Counted from the stretch's first letter, positions 1 through 9,087 are shown. The stretch: 64,000 bases of DNA from G963663525 sp963663525 (GCA_963663525.2 CAXXHC010000002.1:484764-548763), one strand, 5' to 3'. Numbers and translations are program-made. Notes: a model not told the origin generated them from the sequence alone.

Positions 1-256
1 TCTGCTTACCCGGCGCTGCTACATCACCAGCCAGAACCACGGCTATGCGGTGGACAACACTTCCCTGCCCCACGACTGGGACACCTGGTTCGTCAACGTC
101 AACGACGAGACCAACGAGGGAATCCGTAGTGTTTCCGGGCCTTTCGCGTCGGTGCAGTTCCATCCCGAAGCCAGCCCCGGCCCCACGGATACCGCTTATC
201 TTTTCGATGAATTCGTTCGCATGATCGCACGTTCGAGGTTTGTAAATGTTCGGTAA
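1..256 (+). CDS. carA: Carbamoyl-phosphate synthase small subunit, C-terminal part (partial)
   Basis: The reading frame is open from the window edge to a stop at 254-256, giving about 84 residues. It contains SQNHGYAVD and FHPEASPGP, the C-terminal signatures of the glutamine amidotransferase domain of CarA. The His and Glu of the FHPEA motif complete the Cys-His-Glu triad that releases ammonia from glutamine for carbamoyl phosphate (arginine and pyrimidine synthesis). The start and the catalytic Cys lie outside the window. The wording FVNVNDETNEGI is closer to CAD-type and Bacteroidetes proteins than to E. coli CarA. The gene overlaps carB by 11 bases, so the two are almost certainly co-transcribed. 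Confidence 0.95.
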   Translation, partial: LLTRRCYITSQNHGYAVDNTSLPHDWDTWFVNVNDETNEGIRSVSGPFASVQFHPEASPGPTDTAYLFDEFVRMIARSRFVNVR

Positions 257-3200
257 CTACCTTCCCATGAAGCCCAAAAAAGTCCTCATTCTAGGTTCCG
301 GTGCCCTGAAAATCGGCGAGGCGGGCGAATTCGACTACTCCGGCAGCCAGGCCATCAAGGCGCTGAAGGAAGAAGGCATCCAGACGGTGCTCATCAACCC
401 GAACATCGCCACGATTCAGACCAGCGAGGGCATGGCGGACCGTATCTACTTCCTGCCCGTCACGGCGCGTTTCGTCGAGCAGGTCATCATCCGGGAGCAG
501 GTCGATAGCATCATCCTCGGTTTCGGCGGTCAAACAGCCCTCAATTGCGGGCTGGAACTCGAAGAAACCGGCGTTTTGGAACGTCTGGACGTGCGCGTGA
601 TCGGCACCCAGGTGGAAGCGATCCGCAATACCGAAGACCGCAAGCTGTTCGTCGAAAAACTCAACGAGATCGACGTTCGCACCGCCCGCGCCGTGGCCTG
701 CTCTTCCCAGGAAGAAGCCCGCGAAGCAGCGCTGAACACCATCGGTCTACCGGTCATTCTGCGCGGGGCGTTTTCGCTGGGCGGCAAAGGCTCTGCCATC
801 GTAAGTACCCGAGAAGAGTTGGAAAAAGTGCTGCCGGTAGCGTTTTCGGGAAGCCCGCAGGTGCTGGTCGAGGAAAGCCTCGCCGGGTGGAAAGAGATCG
901 AGTACGAGGTGGTGCGCGACGGCAAAGGCAACTGCCTGACCGTCTGCAACATGGAAAACATCGACCCAATGGGCATTCACACGGGCGAATCCATCGTTGT
1001 CGCGCCTTCGCAGACCCTGAACAACCACGAGTACCACATGCTGCGCGAGTTGGCGATTCGCACAGTGCGGCACCTTGGCATCGTAGGGGAATGCAACATC
1101 CAATACGCCCTCGATCCCGCCAGCGACGAATACCGCGTAATCGAGGTCAACGCCCGCCTGAGTCGCTCCTCGGCGCTGGCCAGCAAGGCCACCGGTTATC
1201 CGCTGGCCTACATCGCCGCCAAACTCGCTCTGGGCTACACCCTGCACGAACTCACCAACCTGATAACCCGCCGCACAAGCGCCTTTTTCGAACCGGCGCT
1301 GGACTACTGCGTCATCAAGTGTCCGCGCTGGGATCTGGAGAAATTCACCGGGGCGGAGGTGAAAATCGGCCCCGAAATGAAAAGTGTCGGCGAAGTCATG
1401 AGCATCGGGCGAAGCTTCACCGAAGCCTTGCAAAAAGCGCTACGCATGGTGGGGTTGGGCGTCAATGGTCTGGAGCCGGAAGCCTTCGAATTCGAAAACC
1501 TCGAATACGAGTTGCAGAATCCTTCGCCCAAGCGGATTTTCGCGGTGGGCAAAGCGCTGGAATCTGGCATGGGGGTGGAGCGCATCCACGAATTGACGGG
1601 CATCGACCGCTGGTACCTGTACGAGATCGACCACATGATCTCGCTCGGTAGAGAGTTGAAAAAACACGAAGAACCGGACGAAACCCTGCTACGCCGCCTG
1701 AAAAAAGAAGGCTATTCCGACCTCGGCATCGCAAAAATCCTCGGAAGCACCGAAACCGATGTGCGTATGCTGCGCCATCGCTGGCACATCCGCCCGGTGC
1801 TCAAGCAGATCGACACCCTTTCCGCCGAATTCCCTGCTGAAACCAACTACTTATACCTTACCTACCACGGAGGCGAAACCGACGTCCGCTCCTCGTGGCG
1901 CAAGAAAGTCATGGTGCTCGGCGGCGGTCCGTACCGCATCGGCTCCTCGGTGGAGTTCGATTGGTGCTGCGTCAATTCCGTGCAGGCCGCGCGGGAGTTG
2001 GGATACGAGACGGTGCTCGTCAACTGCAACCCGGAGACGGTCAGCACCGACACCGACACCTGCGACAAACTGATTTTCGACGAAATCACCTTCGAGGCCG
2101 TTTCGGAAATCTACGACATGGAGCAGCCTTACGGCATCGTGGTTTCGGTGGGCGGGCAGATTTCGAACAACCTCGTGTTGCCACTGCACCAGGCGGGAAT
2201 GAGAATTCTCGGCACCTCGGCCACCGACATCGACCGCGCCGAAGACCGGCATAAGTTCTCGTCATTGCTCGATGAATTGGGCATCGACCAGCCGAAGTGG
2301 ACCGAAATGTCCCGCATCGAGGATCTTCCGAAAACCATCGAGGAATTGGGCGGCACACCGATCCTCGTCCGACCCTCTTACGTGCTTTCCGGTGCGGCGA
2401 TGACCGTCGCCCACGACGAAAGCCACCTCGTGAACTTCCTCAACCGGGCCGCCGAAGTTTCGCCGGACCACCCCGTGGTGCTGACGAAATTCGAGCGCAA
2501 CAGCAAGGAAATCGAAATCGACGCCGTGGCCGACCACGGCGAGGTGATTCTCTGGGCGATCAGCGAACACGTGGAAAACGCGGGGGTCCATTCGGGAGAC
2601 GCTACGATGGTGCTCCCCCCACAAAAGCTCTATCTCGAAACCGTGCGGCGCATCAAAACCATCGCCACGAAACTGGCCGAAAAGCTGCAAATCACGGGGC
2701 CATTCAACATGCAGTTTCTCGCCAAAAGCAACTCGGTGAAAGTCATCGAACTCAACCTGCGCGCCAGCCGAAGTTTCCCCTTCGTCTCCAAAGTCACGGG
2801 CAACAACTACATTCGCGAAGCCACCCGCAGAATGCTTGGCGTGCGCGATCCCCTCGTCAACAAAGCGCTCGATCTCGATTACGTGGGCGTCAAGGCGGCG
2901 CAGTTCTCGTTTTCACGAATCAAGGGGGCCGATCCGACGCTGGGCGTGGAAATGGCGAGCACCGGCGAGGTCGGCTGCTTCGGAGAGAATTTCCACGAAG
3001 CCCTGCTGAAATCCCAGCTTTCCACCGGGTTCCGCTATCCGCGCAAAGGCGTATTGCTGAGCTTGGGCCCGGTAGGCGACAAGTACCGTTTCCTGGAACC
3101 TGCGAGAATCCTTGCGGAAATGGGTCTGAAACTCTACGCCACTCCGGGAACGGCGGACCTGATGACCGAAGAAGGCTTCGACGTCATCAAGGTGGGCAAA

Positions 3201-3458
3201 AGCCGCCAGCCGATGGAACCGATGGGCCTGGACATCATCGACCGGGGCGAGGTGGATTTCGTCGTCAACATTTCCAGGGACTACGACGAGGAAGGCCGCC
3301 CCGACGGCTACTTTATCCGCAGGCGAGCGGCGGACCTGAACATTCCGCTGATTACCAACATGCAACTTGCCATCGCGATCGTGGAAGCGATGAGCCTGTA
3401 CAAGGAAGAAGACCTGCCGATTCGGCATTGGGGCGATTACGTGCTTTCCGGGCAATAG
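246..3458 (+). CDS. carB: Carbamoyl-phosphate synthase large subunit
   Basis: A full-length CarB of 1070 residues (family about 1070-1080). It has two ATP-grasp halves; the first opens with VLILGSGALKIGEAGEFDYSG and the second restarts near residue 558 with VMVLGGGPYRIGSSVEFDW, followed by a C-terminal MGS-like allosteric domain. It makes carbamoyl phosphate from bicarbonate, ammonia supplied by CarA, and two ATP. The ATG at 246 is chosen because GAGG lies about 8 bases upstream; the in-frame ATG at 267 has no ribosome site but matches the usual family start better. The N-terminal wording (QAIKALKEEGIQT, NPNIATIQTSEG) is of the CAD/Bacteroidetes type rather than the E. coli type. Confidence 0.97.
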   Translation: MFGNYLPMKPKKVLILGSGALKIGEAGEFDYSGSQAIKALKEEGIQTVLINPNIATIQTSEGMADRIYFLPVTARFVEQVIIREQVDSIILGFGGQTALNCGLELEETGVLERLDVRVIGTQVEAIRNTEDRKLFVEKLNEIDVRTARAVACSSQEEAREAALNTIGLPVILRGAFSLGGKGSAIVSTREELEKVLPVAFSGSPQVLVEESLAGWKEIEYEVVRDGKGNCLTVCNMENIDPMGIHTGESIVVAPSQTLNNHEYHMLRELAIRTVRHLGIVGECNIQYALDPASDEYRVIEVNARLSRSSALASKATGYPLAYIAAKLALGYTLHELTNLITRRTSAFFEPALDYCVIKCPRWDLEKFTGAEVKIGPEMKSVGEVMSIGRSFTEALQKALRMVGLGVNGLEPEAFEFENLEYELQNPSPKRIFAVGKALESGMGVERIHELTGIDRWYLYEIDHMISLGRELKKHEEPDETLLRRLKKEGYSDLGIAKILGSTETDVRMLRHRWHIRPVLKQIDTLSAEFPAETNYLYLTYHGGETDVRSSWRKKVMVLGGGPYRIGSSVEFDWCCVNSVQAARELGYETVLVNCNPETVSTDTDTCDKLIFDEITFEAVSEIYDMEQPYGIVVSVGGQISNNLVLPLHQAGMRILGTSATDIDRAEDRHKFSSLLDELGIDQPKWTEMSRIEDLPKTIEELGGTPILVRPSYVLSGAAMTVAHDESHLVNFLNRAAEVSPDHPVVLTKFERNSKEIEIDAVADHGEVILWAISEHVENAGVHSGDATMVLPPQKLYLETVRRIKTIATKLAEKLQITGPFNMQFLAKSNSVKVIELNLRASRSFPFVSKVTGNNYIREATRRMLGVRDPLVNKALDLDYVGVKAAQFSFSRIKGADPTLGVEMASTGEVGCFGENFHEALLKSQLSTGFRYPRKGVLLSLGPVGDKYRFLEPARILAEMGLKLYATPGTADLMTEEGFDVIKVGKSRQPMEPMGLDIIDRGEVDFVVNISRDYDEEGRPDGYFIRRRAADLNIPLITNMQLAIAIVEAMSLYKEEDLPIRHWGDYVLSGQ

Positions 3459-3467
3459 GCGATTCCG

Positions 3468-3590
3468 GAAAACACCTGAGAAATCATCAGTTTACAAAGA
3501 CGGGTAATTGCTCTTGCCCGACACATGCATTGGATGGCGTCGGGTGAAGAATCACCCGGTCACCTTGCTGAAAATACCTGAGAAATCATC
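3468..3590 (+). repeat. Pair of 21-bp direct repeats
   Basis: GAAAAC/T followed by ACCTGAGAAATCATC occurs at 3468-3488 and again at 3570-3590 (20 of 21 bases identical, 102 bp apart). Between them is a small perfect hairpin at 3541-3558 (CGGGTGA, loop AGAA, TCACCCG). No coding gene fits this stretch. Function is unknown; it could be a duplicated 3' processing or regulator site after carB. Confidence 0.6.
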
Positions 3591-3598
3591 CGAACAAA

Positions 3599-3633
3599 GA
3601 GAGAAGGGAAGTCGAAATGGCTTCCCTTCTCTC
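3599..3633. other. 13-bp perfect hairpin between carB and the 99-aa gene
   Basis: GAGAGAAGGGAAG at 3599-3611 pairs with CTTCCCTTCTCTC at 3621-3633 around a 9-base loop. It lies between the convergent ends of carB and the 99-aa gene and probably works as a transcript end for one or both. Neither side has a convincing T tract, so I do not call it a standard intrinsic terminator. Confidence 0.5.
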
Positions 3634-3647
3634 CCTTCCGCTCTTCG

Positions 3648-3947
3648 TCAGTGTATGTCCTCCGTTTCTTTCTGGAAGCGGAAAGCGGAAGGGAGAAAAG
3701 AGAGCGACCGGATGGAGGTGCGGAGTCCGTCCGATCTGCCTGGCAGTGCGGCGTTGGGAGGATAGAGAAGCTCGTACTGCCGGACGAGATCCTCCAGGAT
3801 GAAGGTAAGGGACAATGAGGCCGACGGGTTATCCATCGTCGTTGGCCAATCGACGAATCCGTTGAGAGCGTAAGGATGTTCGATTCTTTCTTGCGAGAAA
3901 CTCTCTAAAGGCATGGGAACCGTTTCTTGCTGCTTGTCTTTTTTCAT
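3648..3947 (-). CDS. Unknown 99-residue protein under a sigma-54 promoter
   Basis: I do not recognise this protein. It is soluble, has no signal peptide or membrane segment, and contains a hydrophobic helix-like stretch (SLTFILEDLVRQYELLYPP, around residues 46-64) followed by a basic Ser/Arg-rich tail. Reality is supported by a GAGGAG ribosome site about 8 bases before the ATG at 3947 and by a near-consensus sigma-54 promoter about 63 bases upstream of the start (4010-4024, minus strand). The NtrC-type regulator gene lies directly upstream on the same strand, with palindromic sites between the two. The likely reading is a dedicated target of that regulator. The product could be an adaptor or an effector; nothing in the sequence decides. 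Confidence 0.65.
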   Translation of the reverse strand: MKKDKQQETVPMPLESFSQERIEHPYALNGFVDWPTTMDNPSASLSLTFILEDLVRQYELLYPPNAALPGRSDGLRTSIRSLSFLPSAFRFQKETEDIH

Positions 3948-4009
3948 GTCGTCGGGCTCCTCAAGTGTTCACTCTGCTTGGCGACTCCATCGAACGCCCA
4001 TAGGATACA

Positions 4010-4024
4010 GCAAGGCCTGTGCCA
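4010..4024 (-). promoter_or_regulatory. Sigma-54 (RpoN) -24/-12 promoter
   Basis: Read on the minus strand this is TGGCAC-AGGCC-TTGC followed by T. It matches the sigma-54 consensus (TGGCAC, five bases, TTGC) at every conserved position. Transcription would start near 3998, about 50 bases before the 99-aa gene. Confidence 0.85.
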
Positions 4025-4098
4025 AAATTGAAACAACTGAACATCTTATTGTATTTACTTGTCTTTTTAGATTTTTCACTCACTTATAGAACGCACCG

Positions 4099-4212
4099 AA
4101 CCCCTATAGACAACTGTCCCTTATTTTCAATATAATGTGGTATTTTTCACCACATTTCGAGGAGTTACGACACCGGACAAACGTCCCTGTGGGACATATG
4201 TCCATAGGGGTT
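4099..4212 (-). promoter_or_regulatory. Palindromic upstream activator sites for a sigma-54 promoter
   Basis: A perfect 12-bp palindrome GGACATATGTCC sits at 4192-4203 and a close copy GGACAAACGTCC at 4175-4186, 17 bp apart centre to centre. A third copy lies inverted at 4108-4119. The sites at 4192-4212 and 4099-4119 are 21-bp inverted copies (18 of 21 identical) that share GACA, TGTC and ATAGGGGTT. They lie roughly 115, 180 and 200 bp upstream of the predicted start site, the usual place for enhancer sites of NtrC-family activators. I infer that they bind the regulator encoded at 4240-5658. Confidence 0.7.
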
Positions 4213-4239
4213 TTGAAGGCTCGTTTTTTCTTGAATCCG

Positions 4240-5658
4240 TTAGGAATTTTCGGCGCGTTTCAGGGACTTGCGCAAGCCGGAAGGCGTGATCCCCAGCAAC
4301 CTTGCAGCGGCGTTTTTGTTGCCATCCGTGCGTCGCAGGGCTTCCTCGATGAGCAGCTTGGGCGCTTCGCTCAGCGTGGGCAATGTCTCGAATAAAGAGA
4401 ACGGCGACTCGACCGGAGCATCTAGCGGGACGGTCGAAGAAACACCCGTGCGGTGTTTGGAAATGTGCTGGTGGAAGGTGTTGAGCGAAAGCATCCGGCT
4501 CGTGTGGGAACTGACCGCCTCGAAGACGATGCTTTCCAACTCCCTGACATTGCCGGGAAAATCGTAGTGCTTGAGCACCTGGTAGACTTCTTTGGGGACG
4601 GTCGGTTTCGCCTTGCCGAGTGAATCCGCCGAGCGTTGCAGAAAGTGCTCGACGAGCAACGGCAGGTCGTCGAGACGCTTACGTAGGGGAGGAATTTCGA
4701 TGGCGTGGGTCTGCAACCGGTAGTACAGGTCGGCCCGAAAACGTTCTTCCCGCTGCAAGCTCAGCAGGTCGCGGTTTGTCGCCGCCACAATCCTCGCAGT
4801 AGAAGTTTTCGGCGTGTCGGAACCAATCGGCATGTACTCGTTTTCTTGGAGCAAACGCAGCAGCTTGACCTGGCTCGGAGGCTGCAAGTCCCCGATTTCA
4901 TCCAGGAAAAGCGTCCCGTTGGCCGCCGTTTCGATCAACCCCGCCCGCATTCTGTCGGCTCCGGTAAACGCGCCCTTGACGTGCCCGAACAACGTATCGG
5001 AAAACACGTTGTCGTCCAGACCGGCGGCGTTGACCGCTACAAAGCGTCCCGCGCATCCCGACGCCAAATGCACCGCCTTGGCCATCAACTCTTTCCCGAC
5101 ACCCGTTTCCCCGGTAATCAGCACCGGGCGACTGGAAGGAGCCACGGTTTCGATGTAGCGGAAAATCGAAAGCATCGCGGCGTTTTGGGACACGATATCC
5201 TCGAACCACTCCGGGTGGTCCAGTTTGTTGTCCAACACCCGTTGCCGGAACGAAAAATACTCCGTCCGCAACTCGCTCAATTCGATAGCCCGAAGTACGC
5301 AGGAAATCAGCCGGGCGCTTTCGAAGGGTTTGACGAGGTAGTCGAACGCACCGCTCCGAATGCAGCGGATCGCGGTATCGAGGTCGCTTAGTCCGGTCAC
5401 GACGATGGCGGGCGTCTGGGGCTGCTCCGCCATGATGATTTCCAGCAGCTTTTCGCCCGATACGTGGGGCATCGTCAGGTCCAGAAGAATGGCCGAAAAC
5501 GAATGCGAACGAATCCATTCCGCAGCTTTGCGACTGTCCGATACGGCCAAAACCGGATCGATGTTCGCCGAACGCAGCAGCAATTCCATCGTCTCCAGCA
5601 CGATCGGTTCGTCATCGACCAGCAGGACGGGCCAAGTCATGTTCGGGGCGTGTGTCAT
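4240..5658 (-). CDS. Sigma-54-dependent NtrC-family response regulator
   Basis: 472 residues with the complete three-domain layout. The receiver domain is residues 10-125 with acidic pocket D15/D16, phospho-acceptor D60, T88 and K110. The AAA+ domain has Walker A GETGVGKE and the sigma-54 contact loop GAFTGA. A C-terminal Fis-type helix-turn-helix ends in LLGITPSGLRKSLKR. It should hydrolyse ATP to open sigma-54 promoters after phosphorylation. No histidine kinase is next to it, so it is an orphan regulator within this window. Its nearest downstream gene on the same strand (3947) has a near-perfect sigma-54 promoter, with paired palindromes lying just past the regulator's own stop codon. The start is uncertain: M1 and M7 both lack a clear ribosome site. 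Confidence 0.93.
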   Translation of the reverse strand: MTHAPNMTWPVLLVDDEPIVLETMELLLRSANIDPVLAVSDSRKAAEWIRSHSFSAILLDLTMPHVSGEKLLEIIMAEQPQTPAIVVTGLSDLDTAIRCIRSGAFDYLVKPFESARLISCVLRAIELSELRTEYFSFRQRVLDNKLDHPEWFEDIVSQNAAMLSIFRYIETVAPSSRPVLITGETGVGKELMAKAVHLASGCAGRFVAVNAAGLDDNVFSDTLFGHVKGAFTGADRMRAGLIETAANGTLFLDEIGDLQPPSQVKLLRLLQENEYMPIGSDTPKTSTARIVAATNRDLLSLQREERFRADLYYRLQTHAIEIPPLRKRLDDLPLLVEHFLQRSADSLGKAKPTVPKEVYQVLKHYDFPGNVRELESIVFEAVSSHTSRMLSLNTFHQHISKHRTGVSSTVPLDAPVESPFSLFETLPTLSEAPKLLIEEALRRTDGNKNAAARLLGITPSGLRKSLKRAENS

Positions 5659-5775
5659 GCTGTTTTTGTACCATTTTGTACGAATTCCGACAACTTATTC
5701 CACACCAAGACGGAGGAAGTCCCGAAACGTCTCCACCCTTTCATTCTCGTTGATTCGATGTCGCCGATACAAATT

Positions 5776-6486
5776 TTACGGCTGTTTTTCGGCCTGCAAG
5801 TACCGGGAATGAATCCCACGCTGTCGGAAGGTTTTTTCAAACAATGTTTGCGGCAATTCTTCGCCCCATTCACTGTTCTGCCAGTCATGGGTCCGGCGCA
5901 GAATCCGAAAGGGCGATGCTTCGAAAAACACCGCCGTTTCCTCGAAATATTCGAGGTGATCGGTTTTGAACTCGACCTTCGCTCCCGGCTTGAGAATTTC
6001 CGCCATATGCCGGACGAATTCCTCGGTGACCATCCGTCGGTACAGATACCGTTTGCGTTTCGACCAGGGATCGGGAAAGAACAGAAACAGTCCGTCCAGT
6101 TCGTTGGGATCGAACAGCCATTGCGGGTAGTTCGCGTCGAAGCGAAGCAGACGGATGTTTTCGAGCCCCATCTGCTCGATACGTTTGGCCGTCTTGAACA
6201 AGCGTTTGAACTTCAGCTCGATTCCGACGAAGAAATGTTCCGGCCATCGCGCAGCCTGCTCGGTGAGAAAGTGCCCCAATCCGGTACCGATTTCCAGGAA
6301 AAGCGGCCTGTTTCCGGCAAGTTCTCGCCATTTCCCTTTTTGGTCGATCGCCTGGAGTGGATGCACGACGAAGCGTTCGTACTCCATCAATCGATCGAGA
6401 TAAGGATTGGTTTTGCAATAGCCGTCCTCGTCGTAAAACGGACGGAGGGGAGCCGGGGGTTTTCGTCGTTGCTTGGCCATGTCCAA
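5776..6486 (-). CDS. trmB: tRNA (guanine-N7-)-methyltransferase
   Basis: 236 residues, the usual size for TrmB. The SAM-binding motif is LEIGTGLGHFL (about residues 63-73), and the family motif FFPDPWSKRKR is near residues 136-146. The enzyme makes m7G46 in the variable loop of tRNA. The start could also be the second Met (6480). It is convergent with nothing and stands between the response regulator and the MITE-like element, so it is probably monocistronic. Confidence 0.93.
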   Translation of the reverse strand: MDMAKQRRKPPAPLRPFYDEDGYCKTNPYLDRLMEYERFVVHPLQAIDQKGKWRELAGNRPLFLEIGTGLGHFLTEQAARWPEHFFVGIELKFKRLFKTAKRIEQMGLENIRLLRFDANYPQWLFDPNELDGLFLFFPDPWSKRKRYLYRRMVTEEFVRHMAEILKPGAKVEFKTDHLEYFEETAVFFEASPFRILRRTHDWQNSEWGEELPQTLFEKTFRQRGIHSRYLQAEKQP

Positions 6487-6592
6487 CTATCTGAAAATAT
6501 AACAACAATTAAAACTACGGCGGAAACTCATAACATCCCCAAGGAAAAAAGGAAACGATTTCTTTTTGGGGAAAACAGCATCACATTTCACC

Positions 6593-6820
6593 GGGCGGAA
6601 ATGAAATTAGTGCGAAACATTGTAAAAGCTTATTCCAAGGAGAAAAAACGTAGGGGCGAGTGTAGTGAACAAAGTGAACGGAGATCCCCAAAAACCGAAA
6701 AACTCTGTCAGAACGGGGGGCTACAGTCGCTATGCTCCTTTCACCCTCCCCTACATTCATCCTCCCTTTTTTAAGGTTTCAAACGAAAAAACAGATTTTG
6801 CACTATTTTAATTCACGCCC
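6593..6820 (+). mobile_element. 228-bp MITE-like element, copy 1
   Basis: The element begins GGGCGGAAATG and ends TTCACGCCC. Its imperfect terminal inverted repeats are about 26 bp (GGGCG, AAAT, TAGTGC, AAA shared) and it is flanked by a perfect 9-bp target duplication CATTTCACC (6584-6592 and 6821-6829). It is about 95% identical to the reverse complement of 31030-31258. No transposase or credible ORF lies inside, so it is a non-autonomous element moved in trans. It sits directly upstream of the promoter of the prolyl oligopeptidase gene. The transposase family is not known; no IS is seen in the window. Confidence 0.85.
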
Positions 6821-6840
6821 CATTTCACCCCACAATCCCA

Positions 6841-6868
6841 TTGCGTTTGTGATCGCACGCGCTATGAT
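6841..6868 (+). promoter_or_regulatory. Sigma-70-type promoter of the prolyl oligopeptidase gene
   Basis: TTGCGT (6841-6846) and TATGAT (6863-6868) are separated by 16 bp. The site lies 20 bp downstream of the MITE-like element and about 75 bp before the ATG at 6943. Confidence 0.55.
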
Positions 6869-6942
6869 AGATCTGGCGGTTCCGAGACCTCGAATTGCCA
6901 TAAAAAACGTTCCAAGTTCATCATTCAAAGGAAGCTTCTCTC

Positions 6943-9087
6943 ATGACGACCTCCAAAGCCGTATTATTTTCTCTCTGCTTTCTCTCTGTAGGCATTTTCG
7001 GTTGTGCCACGTCCAACACTTCTACTCCGGCAGCTCCTGCCGTGCTCTCCGAAGCCCCCCTGTTGCCGGACATTCCCGAAACCCGTAGGGAAAACCACGA
7101 CGAAACGATCCACGGCTACGCCGTTTCCGATCCTTACCGCTGGCTGGAAGACGAGAAAAAAGCCAACGCCTGGATCGAAGCGCAGAATTTCCGTACTCGT
7201 GAATACCTGGCGCTCCAGGATCGACCCAACCTGGAACAAGACATCGAACGCTTTTTCAAAGTCGGATACGTCGGCTCGCCTCAACGGATCGGCGACAAAG
7301 TGTTTTACGAAAAAATCAGCCATCCGCCCGGAAAAGTCATGAATCAGGCAGCGCTGTACGTGTTGGAAAACGGCGAGGAACGCAAGCTCGTCGATCCCGA
7401 CGCCCTCGATCCCAGCGGAAAAACTACCATCGATTGGTACATAGCTTCTCCTAAAGGCCGTTACGTGGCCTACGGCCTGAGTCTTGACGGCTCCGAAAAC
7501 AGCACCCTCTATCTGCTGGATCTCACCACCGGAAAGACGCTCGCGGATCGTCTGCCGGAGACGCGGCATTGCTCGGTGGCATGGCTCAAAGATGAAAGCG
7601 GCTTCTACTACACCCGTTATCCGAAAGGCGAACGATATCACCGCCACGTATACTTTCACCTCCTGGGGGATGACATTTCGAAGGATGCCGCCGTCTTCGG
7701 CGAGAAACGCAAGAAAACGGACTGGCCTTCCCTGGATATCTCCGAGGATGGCCGCTTTCTTTTCGTGATGGTTTTCACCACCTCGACCAGCAACGACTTC
7801 TACATGCTGGATCGCAAAACGGGACGCTGGCAAACCATCGCCGAAAACCTCGACGGGACGTTTCACGGGGCGTTTTTCCATGAAAATCAATTATTTATGA
7901 CCACAACCTACGACGCTCCGAAAGGGCGCGTCATCCGTTTGTCTCCCAAAAAGCCAGCCCCGAAACACTGGAAAACCGTGATTACTGAAGGGGAACACAC
8001 CCTCGCCGGAGTAGCAAATACGAAAAGCACTCTTGTAGCCTACACCATCGAACGCGCCGTGACTCGTTTGCGCCTCTATGGTTTCGATGGCAGCGAGCAA
8101 GGCGAGATTCCCCTGCCGACCCTGGGTAGCGTGGAGTCCCTGGACTTCGATGTAAAAGACGACATCGTGCTGTTCTCCTTTGCCTCGTTCATGCATCCCC
8201 CGACGCTATACAGCGTCGCAATCGGAGAAAAACCCAAGAAAATCGCGGAAGTCTGGACGCCCGACGACCTCGACCTGGACCGTTTCATCGTCAAACAGGT
8301 GATGTACCCGTCCTACGACGGAACCCAGGTGCCGATGTTCATCATTCACCGCAAGGATCTGGAGCTCACCGGAAGCACCCCTACTCTGCTCAACGGTTAC
8401 GGCGGCTTCGATATCAGCATGACCCCGTATTTCAGCCGCAATACGCTGTTTTGGATCGAGCGCGGCGGCGTGTATGCCGTGGCGAACCTGCGCGGTGGCG
8501 GCGAGTTCGGACGAGCCTGGCACGAAGCGGGAATGAGAGAGAAAAAATACCAGGTATTTCAAGACTTTCAATACGCCATGCGTTACCTGCACCGGGAAAA
8601 CTACTGCTCCCCGAAGACACTGGCTATCATCGGCGGTTCCAACGGTGGATTGCTGGTAGGCGCGATGCTAACCCAGGCTCCGTACCTTTTCGAAGCCGGG
8701 GTTGGAGACGTCGGCCTGTACGACATGGTGCGCTACCATCTCTTCCCGCCGGGAGAAATCTGGAGCACCGAGTACGGCATGTCGAAAAATGCGAATCAAA
8801 CCGGATACTTATGGGCCTATTCCCCCTATCATCAGACGATTCGGGGCGCGCATTACCCCGCCGCACTGATCGAGACCGCCGAGTCCGACACCCGCGTGCA
8901 TTGGATGCACTCCGCCAAGTTCGCCGCCGCCATGCAATACGCCAACGCCTCGGACAATCCCATTCTGTTCCTGCTGCGACGTAAAGCCGGTCATGGGCAG
9001 GGGAAAAGCTGGTCGGAATCGGTGAAGGAATACGCCGACAAATACCGCTTCATCATGAGCCGTATCGGCGACCCGTCCCAACCTTGA
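6943..9087 (+). CDS. Prolyl oligopeptidase family (S9A) lipoprotein
   Basis: 714 residues. A lipoprotein signal ends in VGIFGC, so C21 would be lipidated and the enzyme held in the envelope. A beta-propeller-type region (about 60-440) precedes an alpha/beta-hydrolase domain. The catalytic triad is visible as S566 (GGSNGG), D649 (AESDTRVH) and H684 (KAGHGQGK). The family cleaves peptides after proline, and the propeller restricts access to short peptides. It likely degrades oligopeptides in the periplasm or at the surface. The start is supported by AAAGGAAG about 9 bases upstream. Confidence 0.93.
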   Translation: MTTSKAVLFSLCFLSVGIFGCATSNTSTPAAPAVLSEAPLLPDIPETRRENHDETIHGYAVSDPYRWLEDEKKANAWIEAQNFRTREYLALQDRPNLEQDIERFFKVGYVGSPQRIGDKVFYEKISHPPGKVMNQAALYVLENGEERKLVDPDALDPSGKTTIDWYIASPKGRYVAYGLSLDGSENSTLYLLDLTTGKTLADRLPETRHCSVAWLKDESGFYYTRYPKGERYHRHVYFHLLGDDISKDAAVFGEKRKKTDWPSLDISEDGRFLFVMVFTTSTSNDFYMLDRKTGRWQTIAENLDGTFHGAFFHENQLFMTTTYDAPKGRVIRLSPKKPAPKHWKTVITEGEHTLAGVANTKSTLVAYTIERAVTRLRLYGFDGSEQGEIPLPTLGSVESLDFDVKDDIVLFSFASFMHPPTLYSVAIGEKPKKIAEVWTPDDLDLDRFIVKQVMYPSYDGTQVPMFIIHRKDLELTGSTPTLLNGYGGFDISMTPYFSRNTLFWIERGGVYAVANLRGGGEFGRAWHEAGMREKKYQVFQDFQYAMRYLHRENYCSPKTLAIIGGSNGGLLVGAMLTQAPYLFEAGVGDVGLYDMVRYHLFPPGEIWSTEYGMSKNANQTGYLWAYSPYHQTIRGAHYPAALIETAESDTRVHWMHSAKFAAAMQYANASDNPILFLLRRKAGHGQGKSWSESVKEYADKYRFIMSRIGDPSQP

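Noticed and set aside
5464..6774. A 436-codon plus-strand frame across the regulator start and trmB
   Set aside because: It runs antisense to the conserved trmB and ends inside the MITE-like element; no motif or ribosome site supports it.
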